Origin: Tetradesmus obliquus
Taxonomy: Eukaryota > Chlorophyta > Chlorophyceae > Sphaeropleales > Scenedesmaceae
Assembly: GCA_030272155.1 (NCBI GenBank)
Contig: CP126194.1
Span: 1,479,501-1,543,500, forward strand
Direction: 5' to 3'
Length of the DNA stretch: 64,000 nt
The notes beneath the pieces are model-generated. The model did no database searches and was not told the origin of the DNA. It saw only the letters and a program-made list of their open reading frames with translations. Shown one piece after another: positions 12,587-23,900 of the stretch. The position numbers and the translations under genes were made by a program. Positions within the stretch are counted from its first letter, which is position 1. Each line of letters opens with the position of its first letter.

Positions 12587-14374
12587 GCAGCAGAATGAGT
12601 CGACGAGGTCAAATCAATGCAAGGCATATACACCAGCTGAGACAGATGGGCTTGCCGTGCAATGTGCCATGCCAGCTGCACGATCTGCCGGCACACAGAG
12701 TTCTATTAAAAGTCACACAGAGGCCGCCACAGTGTCACTTGGCTGATTTGCTCACCGGCTCAATGCTTCCGCACACTCACCGTCCCACTTGTCAGTCTTC
12801 CAGCGGTTGTCAGGGGTGCTCTGCACACTTGACAATATGTTATTTCCCTGAAGCAGCAGCAGCAGCGGCGGTGCAGGGAGGTAACACATATCACCGTGTG
12901 TCAGGAGGCCTCAGCAGTAACGTGGCGAGGCGATCCATCGTACTCTTTATGCAAGCGGTTGTAACAGCGCAGCAGTGCCTGTACATGTACATATGCATGG
13001 GCCGCCACATCTGCTGGTGCATGCTGCACTGCGCAACAGTGGCTGGTGCCTTTCAACACATGTCAGGACTGAAACCTGCCACAGCTTTCAGCCCAGCGAG
13101 CCGCTGCTCGCTCGTGAAAGCAATTGTGTCCTATGCCACAAGCACAGCCGCTGCGCGCTGCTGTTATTAGCTCTCACACTCAGCCACCGGAGGCTGGTGT
13201 ACCAGGCTGCAGCCATGTACATAGCAGGCACAGCCAATTGTCCCAGCCCGGTGTGCTGTCATCGCGGTCATGTTCAGCCTTGGCTGCTGCAACTGGCCGT
13301 GCGTGCAATGCATGTGCTGCCATGCAACTGCTACTAGTTGATAACTGTTAGTAACTGTTAGTAACACGCACCGGTGCAGCGATCCTCACGCCTTGGCCAT
13401 AGCACGAGAACCAAGTGAGCGGGTCTAGGCTCGGCGCTGGTACAGTTTCGACGGTAGCAGCAACAGCCAGCATGCAGTCTGGCAAAAGGCTTGCTGTAGA
13501 CGCTGGGTACATCACGGTGGTGCCGTCACCTGTTGCATGTCAAGTGACACACGTGCAGATTCGATGATTGCAGCATATCTGTAAGAGAGATGACCGCATA
13601 ATAAACAAGAGTGCATTCTTTTGAAACATGCTGCAACTTTGCCGTTGCACAGCACGGCAGCCAGCTTGTCAGGCTGCATATGGCTGTGCAGCTCGCACAC
13701 CAGTTCGCATCGCAACACGTTACATTATGTTATGTCACGCAACATATTTCGTAACACAACATGCTGCTGCACTAGTTGGGTGGTGAGTTGTTGTGGGGCA
13801 TCAGCCAGCATGGCCTGACGAGCCATGCATGCACTCACAACACTAGCTGGCGGGCCCTCTTACCATACACATCAGCGATGTCGCGGCCCCTGGTTTCGTC
13901 CTTATATTCGACGGAGTTGCCAGCAGCAACGATGATGACGGCACCAGCCCTGCAGATTGGCTCATATACGTCCCTGTACAGTGCGTCACCATCTTCTGTC
14001 CTGTTGCCTGGTGCCCCCAACCTGCAATCACAGCAGGGACCGGAGCTGCAAGCTTAACCAAAAGCTGAGTCTGCAGCATGTCGCATACTGTCTGCGGCTG
14101 CGCTGCAGTGCACACAGCTCGGAAATATATGTGCCTGGCATGTTGACCACAGCAAAGCCAGCACCGTAAAAGCATCCTGCACAATTTGCCATGCTGTAAC
14201 ACTGATGTGTCGGTCCGGTGCGCGTTGCTTACGAGAGATTGATAACGTGATGGGCGTTGGCTTTCACGGCATGGCGAACTGCATCAAAGATGTCAACGAG
14301 CACTGCACCCTCTTCACTGCCAAACACGTTGATGCTGCCCCCGCACCAATGCCAGGTGGGTTTGCCGCGGCAGT

Positions 14375-14408
<34 letters not shown>

Positions 14409-14431
14409 CCGGCAGCAGCAGCAGCGGCAGT

Positions 14432-14466
<35 letters not shown>

Positions 14467-17400
14467 CACGAGCATGGAAAGTGTGTTGGTGCTATGGTGT
14501 GATGGTGCTGCTTGATCGCATGTCATCATGCAGGTCTGACCTGGTCCCTAAAGCATGCACCAATGTGCATTGTTTGGAAGCTGGCTGCCATTTTTCTTGC
14601 GGATGCTTCAGGTGCCTGTAGCCCAGCCCAGCAGTGTGTGAACAGCGCATGATTCAATGATTCAATGATTCAATGATTCAATGATTCAAGGCATGACCCG
14701 GTGCGCCAGTGCATCAGCGCGGCTGCGCAAGCAGCGGCGATAGCAGTGGGTGGCAACTCATGGCCAGCCTTTCAACCCGACTCCAGCTAGAGGCTGCCTG
14801 TGCCTGTTTTATAACAGCTGCACGGCAGGCATTCCAGTTTGAGTTCATCATAGGGGGCACTTACATCAGTCACACCTGCTTTAGCCTGAAGCAACAGCAA
14901 CAGCAGCAGCAGCAGCAGCAGCTAGCCAGCACCTCACCTGGCAAGGTTGCCGTATGCTGGGCCCACCACACCAGCCAAGCCTGAGGCGTCAGACTGGCTA
15001 TCATAGGGGCTCCAGTTCGCAGCCATAATCCCCTGCAAGGCAGCGTTGCGAGCCAAATAGATAGATAGAAAGCGGTTACATTCGTGTGCTCAGGCGGCAT
15101 ACGCCGCCACTAACGCCTTGTAAATTGGAAGCTGCAACAGCTCAGCTCGTGCTGTCACTCAGTTGCCAGCCAAGCATGATTTTATGTCATGAAGTTTTCA
15201 GCTGTGTCAACTGCGAGGCGTCAGCATCAGGGCACGCCCAGCTGTTGAGCTGTTGGGAGCTGAGCAGTACCGGCAGTTGCTGAAATTGAGCTGCCTGGCT
15301 AATTGTGAATGCTGCTGCTGCGGCAGCTGCGTCAGTTGCTTACAAAGACATGCGTGCCGTGGGTTGAATTGACTGCTGCGATGCCGCCCGCAGGCTGGTT
15401 GTTCTGGCCAGTCTTGAATGTTGCGGAGTTGGTGACGTCAGCCTGGCCTTTCACATTGTTGTGCAGGAAGTCCAAACCCTGCGGCACAACACAACAAAGG
15501 CGTTCGTTACATCAGCCACTGGCAGCTAACACACAACCTGTGCATGCGTAATTTGCGGCAAATCGAGCGCGTTGTGCTGCATTGGTTGCACCGGAGATGT
15601 CAGCTGCAGTGGATGAAAGCGTGCAGCATCGCCACAGCATCACAGATGCATGAATGCAACATGAGCTCGCATGTCAGCCAGCAGCATTACTGTGGCCAGA
15701 GACCCTCAAGGACAGCAGACTGGCAGCTTTGTCGCGATAAGTAAAATCACTCACTGCTTAGTTACATTACTAAGTGCGTGTCTTGCTGCTGCAGCAGGCA
15801 CTGGCCCTCCTGGCGTCTAAGCAAGCGGGGGAGCCAGCAGTACTTGTAACTCACATCATCAACGACGGTGCCTTCCAGAGTGAAGCTGCTCTTGCTGAGG
15901 GGCATAACGCGCTGGGCGGCCAGCAGCCTCCACAGATCTGCAGACACGGGGGCAGAAAAGCATACTGTTTTTCAGACATCAGTCATCAAGGACAGATGCT
16001 AACGCGCGAGCAGCTTTCATGGCCTTTAGTGTTTGCACCAAGAACGGCTGGGGGCAAAGTTGCACCTGGCAGAACTGAGTTAAAGCTTCCAGTTTATGTC
16101 AGTCTAGTCGCTGCTGGATCTCTCTGCTGGTGCAGGCACAAGTGCAAACCGCACTGTTGCTGTCGATGCTGCTGTGAATGGAGCGCACGTGAACTGCACC
16201 GCCGGCCGCTATCCGGATTCCAGATCATCAGCTGCTAGTGCTGCATCAGCGCAGCTCATGACCCCCACCTACAGCCTTGATCCTGTTCAGGCCCCAAGCG
16301 CCATCAGCTGTGCAGCTTCCTGAGCTGCATTCATCAGGCAGCCCTGGCGTCTGCTGGGCGGGGCCCGCGCCGCGAGAGCTTGCAAGCACCTCAGCAGCGC
16401 TGTTTGATGGTGTGATGGTGGTCGGCGTGCGCGGCTGCTTTGGTTTAGGCCTGGGGATTAAGACGTCTGGGGTAGCATATTGGAAGACGGGCCCGTTGCT
16501 TGTTGCTGTGGGTGGGGGCACATAGGAGGCGGGAGACGAGCGTAGTATGTGCAGCAAGACAGCAGCAGCAGCAGCCCGGGAGGAGGATTGGAGGCGCAAA
16601 TTATCATTGTGCAGCTCACAGTTTTTGTGACATACAGCTGGCAAGCAGACGCATCTTGTGCAGCCACGTTCGCTCCAATCGGCTGCAAGGACAACAGCTA
16701 GTCAGAACTTTTGTTTGCGGCATCAGCTGCTACTTTCAATGTACTGTTGCTTCAAATGATGTGCTAACACTGCGAACAGCTTGCTGCATTGCCTGAAGCA
16801 CGCGTGCGTGACCAGCAAGGCAGCAGCCCGGTAGACACAGCTGCTGCCGCATGTGTGTTTGAAAGTCAGGGGAAGCCCGGTGACTTGTGCACGCACCGGC
16901 TGTCATCACTTCGTCGCTTGATCCCTTCAACACTTGAATTGCAGCAGCTGTGCCTGCGCTGTCTGTCTTGCCATCAGCTCTCTTCAACAGCACCCAGCAT
17001 TCCATGGGTAGCTCCCGCACGAAGGTCAGGCCGGCAGCAGCGGCAGCAGCAGTGGCAGCTTGCGTGGCTGCTGCTGACAGCACGGCACCTTGCATTCCTG
17101 CTGATGATGAGGGGGAGGCTGTGGGGTTGCTGTTGCAGTAGGGCTGAGAGAGTTTGGCCATGATGAAGCCTGTCTGGGCTGCTGCTTTTGAGGCAAGGAA
17201 GGAGAGAGCAGAGCAGCGGGCAGAGCAGGGGTTGTTGCAGCTTTCCGTGAGTATGAAGAATGAAGGTGGAAGAGCCCTGGTGTTGAGTGGCTGTGCCAGC
17301 TGCAGCGCCAGCAGCTGACAGTTTTGGTGCTGCTGCGCAGCGCGCTTAGCCTCTGCTTATGTATTGTTGCTGGTTGCCTTGGCCTCACTTGGCCTGATGG

Positions 17401-17481
17401 CGTGACATGCCACAGCTGTGGCACTGCAGCAGCAGCAGCAGGTACCGTGACCAGGAGCAACATGCTGCCGCACAAGAACAT
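8469..17481 (-). CDS. Secreted subtilisin-like serine protease (S8) with CCP/Sushi-like modules
   Basis: Eighteen-exon model with every phase matching: 17481-17389, 17143-16897, 16682-16269, 15937-15855, 15478-15344, 15032-14938, 14334-14233, 14021-13864, 13529-13372, 12847-12781, 12491-12481, 12037-11788, 11218-11002, 10602-10411, 10066-9875, 9534-9241, 9050-8930, 8858-8469. The product is 1072 aa. The N-terminus is a signal peptide (MFLCGSMLLLVTVPAAAAA). The protease domain holds Asp278 (VVDDG, where DTG is usual), His319 (HGTHV), oxyanion Asn425 (IIVAAGN) and Ser520 (GTSMAAPYVAG). WGLNRIKAV precedes the Asp, as in other subtilases. A Cys-rich module and three repeats with CNATC, YGPGYTTTCQADGT and CTK motifs follow, then a Cys-containing C-terminal domain. 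It probably acts outside the cell, for example on wall or matrix proteins as do known volvocine subtilases. The substrate is unknown. The joins of exons 1-2 and 16-18 are the least certain. Confidence 0.85.
12481..12491 (-). other. 11-nt microexon carrying the subtilase catalytic serine
   Basis: The upstream exon ends ...TGG GAC G (donor gtgagtg) and the downstream exon begins GCT GCA CCC. Between them a single 11-nt piece, GGACGTCAATG, is flanked by ...ccacag and gtgagtg. Joined in phase it yields G-T-S-M followed by AAPYVAG, the canonical S8 serine motif. Its polypyrimidine side is a CTG tract of about 95 nt. Direct joining of the flanking exons would shift frame. Confidence 0.85.
12498..12593. 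repeat. Long CAG/CTG triplet tract in a subtilase intron
   Basis: About 96 bp of nearly pure CAG on the plus strand (CTG in the sense direction of the gene), broken by single taa and caa units. It lies immediately upstream of the microexon acceptor, so it takes the place of the polypyrimidine tract. Confidence 0.9.
14371..14463. repeat. CAG/CTG triplet tract upstream of subtilase exon 7
   Basis: Two interrupted CAG blocks lie within the intron that ends at the acceptor for the exon beginning at 14334. A conceptual translation gives poly-Ala or poly-Leu, which is a shadow of the repeat and not a gene. Confidence 0.85.
14649..14688. repeat. 8-bp tandem repeat ATGATTCA x5
   Basis: Five perfect, head-to-tail copies of atgattca within a subtilase intron, a simple minisatellite. 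Confidence 0.95.
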
Positions 17482-20400
17482 GTTGTCTGCTGCTGACGCC
17501 AAAAACACGCTATCTTGTTCTTTATGCCGCTGAAGTGCGTGAGCGCACGGCAGGTGTCAGCAGGTGCTGTTATGGCGGGTGGCCCAGCGGGCCTGAATCT
17601 GCCTGGCTCTTACTGAGTCAGCCATATGCACAGCACCGGCCAGCCTCAGCTTCGGTCCTGGCCATCGAACAACAATCGCGTCGCTATTATAATCTTACGC
17701 GCAGAATCGGGTGCTCCTTCCGCGATATGCAGGCGCGCCAGGCTGATCAGCAGGCACGCTAGCAAAATAAGCCCTTTTTGAGCTGTCGGGCCGGGCGGCA
17801 TTGCCAGGCGTCCCATTACTTAGACGCTTGCGGCTACTGTGGATAGGGTAAGTAATATTCTGTATCAATGGCGCGCGGAACACAACTGATAGAGATAAAC
17901 TTGTGTTCGCAGGTGTTGATGTGTGTACCCTGCTGTAGAAATCCACAGCATGCACAACTAGCGCAGCTTTATGAGTCTAAGACGGTGAGATACCCCCGAA
18001 AGCCTGAAAAAAGTTCGCCTGTCGACCGCCAGTGCCTCAAAGTGTCATTAACAGGGGAGAAAACTCCTACCAGCAGGCAAACCAAATTTAGTCGTCATAC
18101 ACTTGAAATAGCAGTGTTGTAGGTGAAGTTGCGCTTGCCGCGAGGTCTGACCATTTTCACGGTGAGTTGCTGAGGGAACGTATGCGTGCACGGTCTTAGG
18201 GCGCGTTATGTACAATATACGCATGAGAAGACATACCTTCACACCACGTGTCACATGCTGCTTGTCAACCTCGCGGTCGGTGACAGCTGGTGACAGGCAG
18301 TGCACCGTCCCCAAGGGGTGGGCATCGTCCTCGCCTTTGGGTTGCTTTGCATGAACCTGACAGCGCAGTGATCATCATCAAGCATTAGGTCATCAATCAA
18401 CACCTGTCATACCTGCCACTTGTGACTGCTGACGTTCTTGGGGTCTACAGGCTTTGCCACAGAGGCCCCGAGGCCACAGAGAGGCGCAGGAAACCAACAG
18501 CACCACCACGACTCATCCTGTTCAGGCATCCCAGCCAGACGCATTGCACAAGCTTTGCACAGCAATTCCTTTACATTTCAAAACATATCTGTCAGCTACC
18601 TTGGAGGCGATTTGCCAGCACCAAAACCACACCGCTGGCAGCAAGAGGTGCTGCGTCCACCAACCCCGGCGCAGCTGCCTAAGCCTGGCACTCCTACGAA
18701 ATCAATGAGGTGGCATGTAATCCGTGAGCCAAATGAGGGTGTTAACATGGAGTTTTCAGAGTTGTTTAGCATGTAAAGCAGATGGAAGTAGTCGGACAAA
18801 GTGGGTGTCCAAAAAAGAAGCGACCGCTGCAGACAGTCAAGGGCAGCGCGCCAAGGCTCACAGCTGCATTAAACACCAAACATATGCCAACCGCAGAAGC
18901 GTCAGCTGCAGAAAAGCATTAGCTGCAGCCTGCTGCCACCAGCAGCAGCAGCAACAGCAGCCTTTTGCAGACAACCTCTGAGCACAATATGATACTCGCC
19001 ACCAGGGTGCAAGATGGTCAGCCACTTGCACAGCTGACAAGCCCTCAAGCGTGCGCTGCACGCTGTTTATGCCTGGACGGAAGGATCCGCAAACACGCAC
19101 TAGCTGCGCAAGAGGCAAACACTGACCCATGTGACGCTACTGCTAACCAGCTGCAGTGCATGCTGCACGCGCCAACCAGCTGTCGTGCATGCAACAAGCA
19201 GTGCAGCTGGCACGCTGCGAATGCTACCTGCAAGGTGCACAGCACCACCAGCACTACAGCTACAGGTCCTGCAAGGCATCGAGGCTGCAGCCGGAACAGA
19301 AGCTGCATGCACTCATCAAAGAGTGCTGCTGCTGCTGCTGCTGCTGTTGCTGCCGCAACAAACGTCCAGCATGTAGCAAACACTGCTAGGCCGCTCAATT
19401 CCACACTACCTGAAGGCATGTCTTCTATGGAGGATGCACAAATGTGAGCCATGTCAAGCAGCATGGCAATCAGAAGTGTGGGCTGCAACATGCTGTACAT
19501 GCGGACAAGTGCGGCAAGATGCATGGCTTGAGACGCCAGTCAACAGCACAGCCGCACCACCTGTCAGACACAGCAAAGCTGCCAAACGCACCATGCCCTC
19601 ATCATATTCCAGCTGGTGAATGTGGCCCCATGGCTAGCTAGGGTAGCATAGCCACTACTGCTGCCACACGGCGCGCAGCCAGCTGCGCACAGCACCACCC
19701 AGCACATGCAACAGCCACAGGCAGTATGTAATGCATCCATGTATCCAGCATTAATGCTGCTAGAAGCACTGCGGCGTCAGGGTCAAGTCCAACAGCGCAA
19801 TCCAGCACCTGGTACCACAGCTGTGCGGTTTGAACACATCACCGCACTTGATGCAGGCAGCCGCCACCAGCTGAGAGCGGTGCAGCCAAACGGCCCGCAG
19901 CTGTTGTGCAGCGCAGCGCACTGCCCCACACCCTGCCAAGTCACACAAGTGCTGCTATCACGGCAAAATACGCAGTGCTGCAATGCTGTGTCGCTTGATA
20001 TGTGGCCAGGCCCTGCCGCTGCCAGCTTGTTGTCAGTGCCCAGCTGGCACTGCCCACTCAAGCTGGCAGCAGCCTGTGCCCACCATACCAAACACTCCCC
20101 ACCCATGGGCCGCTGCAATCACACTGCCTTGCAGCGCGCAGCCGGCGCCCCAGACTGCATGAGCGGTGCAACCTAACATAGCGAGAGCCGAGGCGCTGGC
20201 CGTCACGAAGACGCAACAAGCCAGGTGAGGCAGCCACATACGCAGCCATGTGCCAGCACAGCGCGCGCCTGCCAGCAAAGTTGCATGCTCAGCTCAGTCG
20301 TCCTGCGCCCAGCGGCCGTCTTTGCACCAGACTGCATGTCACCGCATTCCCCGGTTCTGTACCGCACACAACCCCTGTACCCTGCCTGTAATCCCCCGCC

Positions 20401-20986
20401 CCGTCAAACCCGTGGCCCTCGCTACTTGTGGGTAGCCACGCTGCACAACATCCACACCCAACAAAGCAAAAATTTATACACGCACTGCTGCCTGACGTAG
20501 CACTTTGGCCACGCACGCTATCACACGCAAGAAAAACATAGCTTTCAAACCGATGCAGAGATAGTTGCCTTATATTAGCTAGGCCTGCCTATGTCTACGA
20601 CTTTGCTTCACCAACCCTTCCTGCTACACTGTGCATCATTGCGCAGCTGCCAAGCAGTAGCGGGAGCAGCATGTCACGCACACACGGTTTTTGCCCACTG
20701 CTGCTGCTGCTGCTGCTGCTGCTAATGCTGCCACGCAATGCAGAGACATTGACATGCATCATGCTCCGGCTTGCTGCAGCTGCAATAGCTGCTGCAACAA
20801 GGCAGCCAGTGTGCACGCCAGCGGCCCGTGCTAATCCAAAACACCAGCAGCAACACGTTGTGCACTGCAGCTAGCCTGCCGATGCTCACATGCTGCTAAC
20901 AATCCACAGCCGCACTCAAGCATGCCATGCAACGCCACCAGCAGCATGCCACCCAGCACGCCGCATGCACACGCTCGCGCGCTGAC
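17482..20986. other. Gene-poor interval between subtilase and HAC
   Basis: The interval holds the promoter side of the subtilase and the region downstream of HAC. Apart from the low-confidence plus-strand exon at 18451-18776, open frames here are short, overlapping and without motif. A CTG/CAG block (19321-19350) and another at 20700-20722 produce leucine- or serine-run shadows. No tRNA or repeat family was recognised. Confidence 0.45.
18451..18776 (+). CDS. Possible terminal exon, unrecognised
   Basis: A 108-codon open stretch begins after an acceptor-like tctacag and ends at TAA. It includes FTFQNISVSYLGGD, KPHRWQQEVLRPP and SMRWHVIREPNEGVN, a composition closer to protein than that of its neighbours. 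No upstream exon could be joined with confidence. A basic stretch at about 17960-18090 is one candidate. No family is recognised and it may be non-coding. Confidence 0.25.
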
Positions 20987-23900
20987 TACTTGGCACCAGC
21001 TGCTGCGTTGCGCATCATGTTGGCGTATGCTGCGCGGCGCTTCTGCTCTATGTGCGCAGTCTGCCGCCGCCGCAGCTCCTTCAGCTCCCTGCAGCAGTAG
21101 CGCATGGCACAGACATATCAGCAGCGCACGCATCAAAGGTGACTCCTGCCTTGTGGCAGGTAGTACTCAGAAAAAAACTTGTGGCTAATTGCACAGCTAA
21201 GACACCACTCAAGCTTTGCAGAGGAGCCTGTCAAAGTTGCCAATTCTGGTGAGAACAGCTGCCACAGGACACACTGTTGTCACTGGAAAGCAAACACAGG
21301 TGGCTGACTCTGACATCATGTGCCGCACATCTTCAGCAGCAGCAGCACAACGAGAACACAGCGTCAGCCCAGCAACATATAGTCCTATCAACACAAGTTC
21401 AACCCAGGACCCCGCAGCACCCACCTGCAGCGCGGCACTGGGCAGTCGCTGGTGGTGCAGCTCTTGGCGTGCAGGTTGAGCAGGCACCACATCTTCTTGC
21501 ACAGGTGGCAGCCGCCGGTGACCTTCTGCGTGCACTGCACCGCGTGCTGGAACAGCGCCCGCACCTTGCGGCAGCTGGTGGAGCCGCACTGCGGGTTGTG
21601 GCAGCTGCACGCGTGCACCAGCAGCGCCAGCGTCTTCTGCAGCTGCTGGTTGCGCTCAATGCGCTCCTGCTCCGTCAGCCGGCTGCGCATCTCGTCGCGG
21701 TTGGCAAAGTTGGTGGTGGCCTGTGGGGTGCAACAAAGAAACAGCAGAGCAGCGCGAAGCGCGTCAGCAGGAGCATGCACGCCGCGGTGGAACGGCCAAC
21801 ACAGCAACACCCGCAGTGCACGGCTTTTGACACCCTCAACTGCCGCCCTTCCATACGTGGACAGCATGTGCAACGCCCTCCCGCAACAGCTTAGTATAAT
21901 TAGATGCAGCCCAGCCAGCCATCGGGTGCAACACTTGGACAGTGAACACTTCTCACATGTGGACAGCATGTACAGACCACTCTGCAACGGCCCCAATAAG
22001 AGCACCTAGCGCAGCGACAACTCACCACCATGGGGTGCTCGTGCCGCATGCCCGCAGCCTTGCAGTTCTTGCACATGTCGAAGTCGGAGCACACCGTGCA
22101 GCGCAGCCCCGTGCCCGGCTCAATCTCCACGTGGCAGAAGTTGCAGGTGGAGCTGAAGGCCGGCGCCTCCGGGTTGTGCAGGTGGTACAGCACCATCATG
22201 CTGCTGTGCTTGGCGCGGCGCATGCTGTCAAACTGGTAGTGGTTGCCCTGGCACAGCGACAGGAAGGCCTGGCGTGTCTCAAAGAACTCGGAGCCCATGT
22301 CCGGGTCCGGGTCCCTGGTGAGCTGGATGGGCGGCACCGGCTGCGGTTGGGAGGGTTCGCAGAAATAGGTGACGAGCCATGCACAGCACACAGCAGCGCG
22401 GAAGGACAGTGTCAGGAGGCGCAGCAGAGTGAGCATCCGGTGGGCACTGCAACAGAAGGCGAGTAAGTGAACGCTACCCCAGTTGCCATGGTCGACTGGA
22501 CAACAAGGACGAGCTGCTGCCAGGCGCTGTTCATCGCTCCTTCCACAATACAACCCGACATATCCGCTAGCGCTCCACCATCCTCACCTTCTGCTCACAC
22601 AATGCTCGCAGACCTACCACCTTGCAACCAAACCCTGCAGCCATCCCCTGCAGCCTCCCCTCACCAGGTCTGCACCAGGTCTGCAAGCCTCAAGACACAC
22701 TACCAAACACTCAAACTTTGAGTACAGCCCAGCGCCAGCCCTGCTGCGCCCGAATGCAGCCAGCCGCCCCTCACCGTCTGCACCAGGTCCCCCAGCATCA
22801 GCCCGCCAGGCAGCCGGCTCTTCTGCCCAGCCGCCACGCGCTGCCCCTCCGCGTTATAACACTCGCTGCAGATCTGCAGGTGCTGCAGCGGGCCGCTGGG
22901 CAGGTTGGGCCCGGGGCTCTCCAGCCGGATGCCCTCGAAGCGCCGCTCAGCGGGCGCGGGCTTGGCCAGCAGCGACGCGCCACCAGGGCCGCTGGGCACG
23001 TACCTGCGGGGTGGCGGCAACATATGCAAGGTAGCAGCCATGATCTGGTCAGAGTGCTGCGCTGTGCACATGTGCAGGCGGAGGAGCTCGGCAGCTACCG
23101 CATCAGCAGTGTGTGCACAGCTAAGCTCAAGTTGTCCTGCTGCTGATCGCATGCGCTTTTTGCACTTGTTGCACTGCTGCCCCATCAACTAAGCCACTCT
23201 GCCCGCCGCGCCGCTCACTTGTGCAGTATGCCGCCCGCCACGTGCCGCCTGCAGAAGCTGCACGGCTCCTGCAGGTGCACCACCATGAAGTCCTCCTTCA
23301 TGTTCCCACCCAGAATCTCGCCCAGCCGGCTCAGCAGCGCCTCGTCAGTGCTCTGAGGGCCGCTGCCGTAGCGCTTGCCCTTGGCGCCGCCGGCCTTGCG
23401 GCCGAGTGCGGTGTTGCCTCCGGGCGCGTTGCCGCTGCGCTGCGCGTCTGCGATGGCGGCGAGCAGGTTCTCTGCCTCGCCAGGCCAGAAGTCGCCCTCC
23501 AGGTAGGGAATGGCGGTGACAGTGCACCTGTCCAGCCTGCATGTGGCGCAAAATATGCAGTGCAAGCAGAGCACACACAGAAGCGCAGATGAGTGCAAGT
23601 GGTTATCCTCTAGGTAGAAGGAAGGTGGCCGTGACAGTGCAGCAATCCAGCCTGCATGTGGTGATGTGTTGGGTTGTTCCGTCAGCAAGCAGCAGCAATG
23701 ATGCAAACTCAGTACAAGTCCTAGCAGCCTGAGGCGCAAGCCGAAACGCAGCGACGCTTCAAGGGCAGCTCGCAGCACATCCACACTCCGTTAAGCAAGC
23801 AGCTGCAGCCGCACAGTATGCACATCATACTGCACACCACTGCAGCCTGCTGCCTGCACCCCTGCCGCACCTGTGCTCGCGCCCGCCCTCGAAGAAGGTG

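Noticed and set aside
12498..14463. CRISPR-like repeated spacing
   Set aside because: The repeats are plain triplet tracts inside introns, without repeat-spacer structure or associated genes.
14205..14621. Plus-strand poly-Ala protein
   Set aside because: It is the shadow of a CAG tract and of subtilase exon 7 on the other strand.
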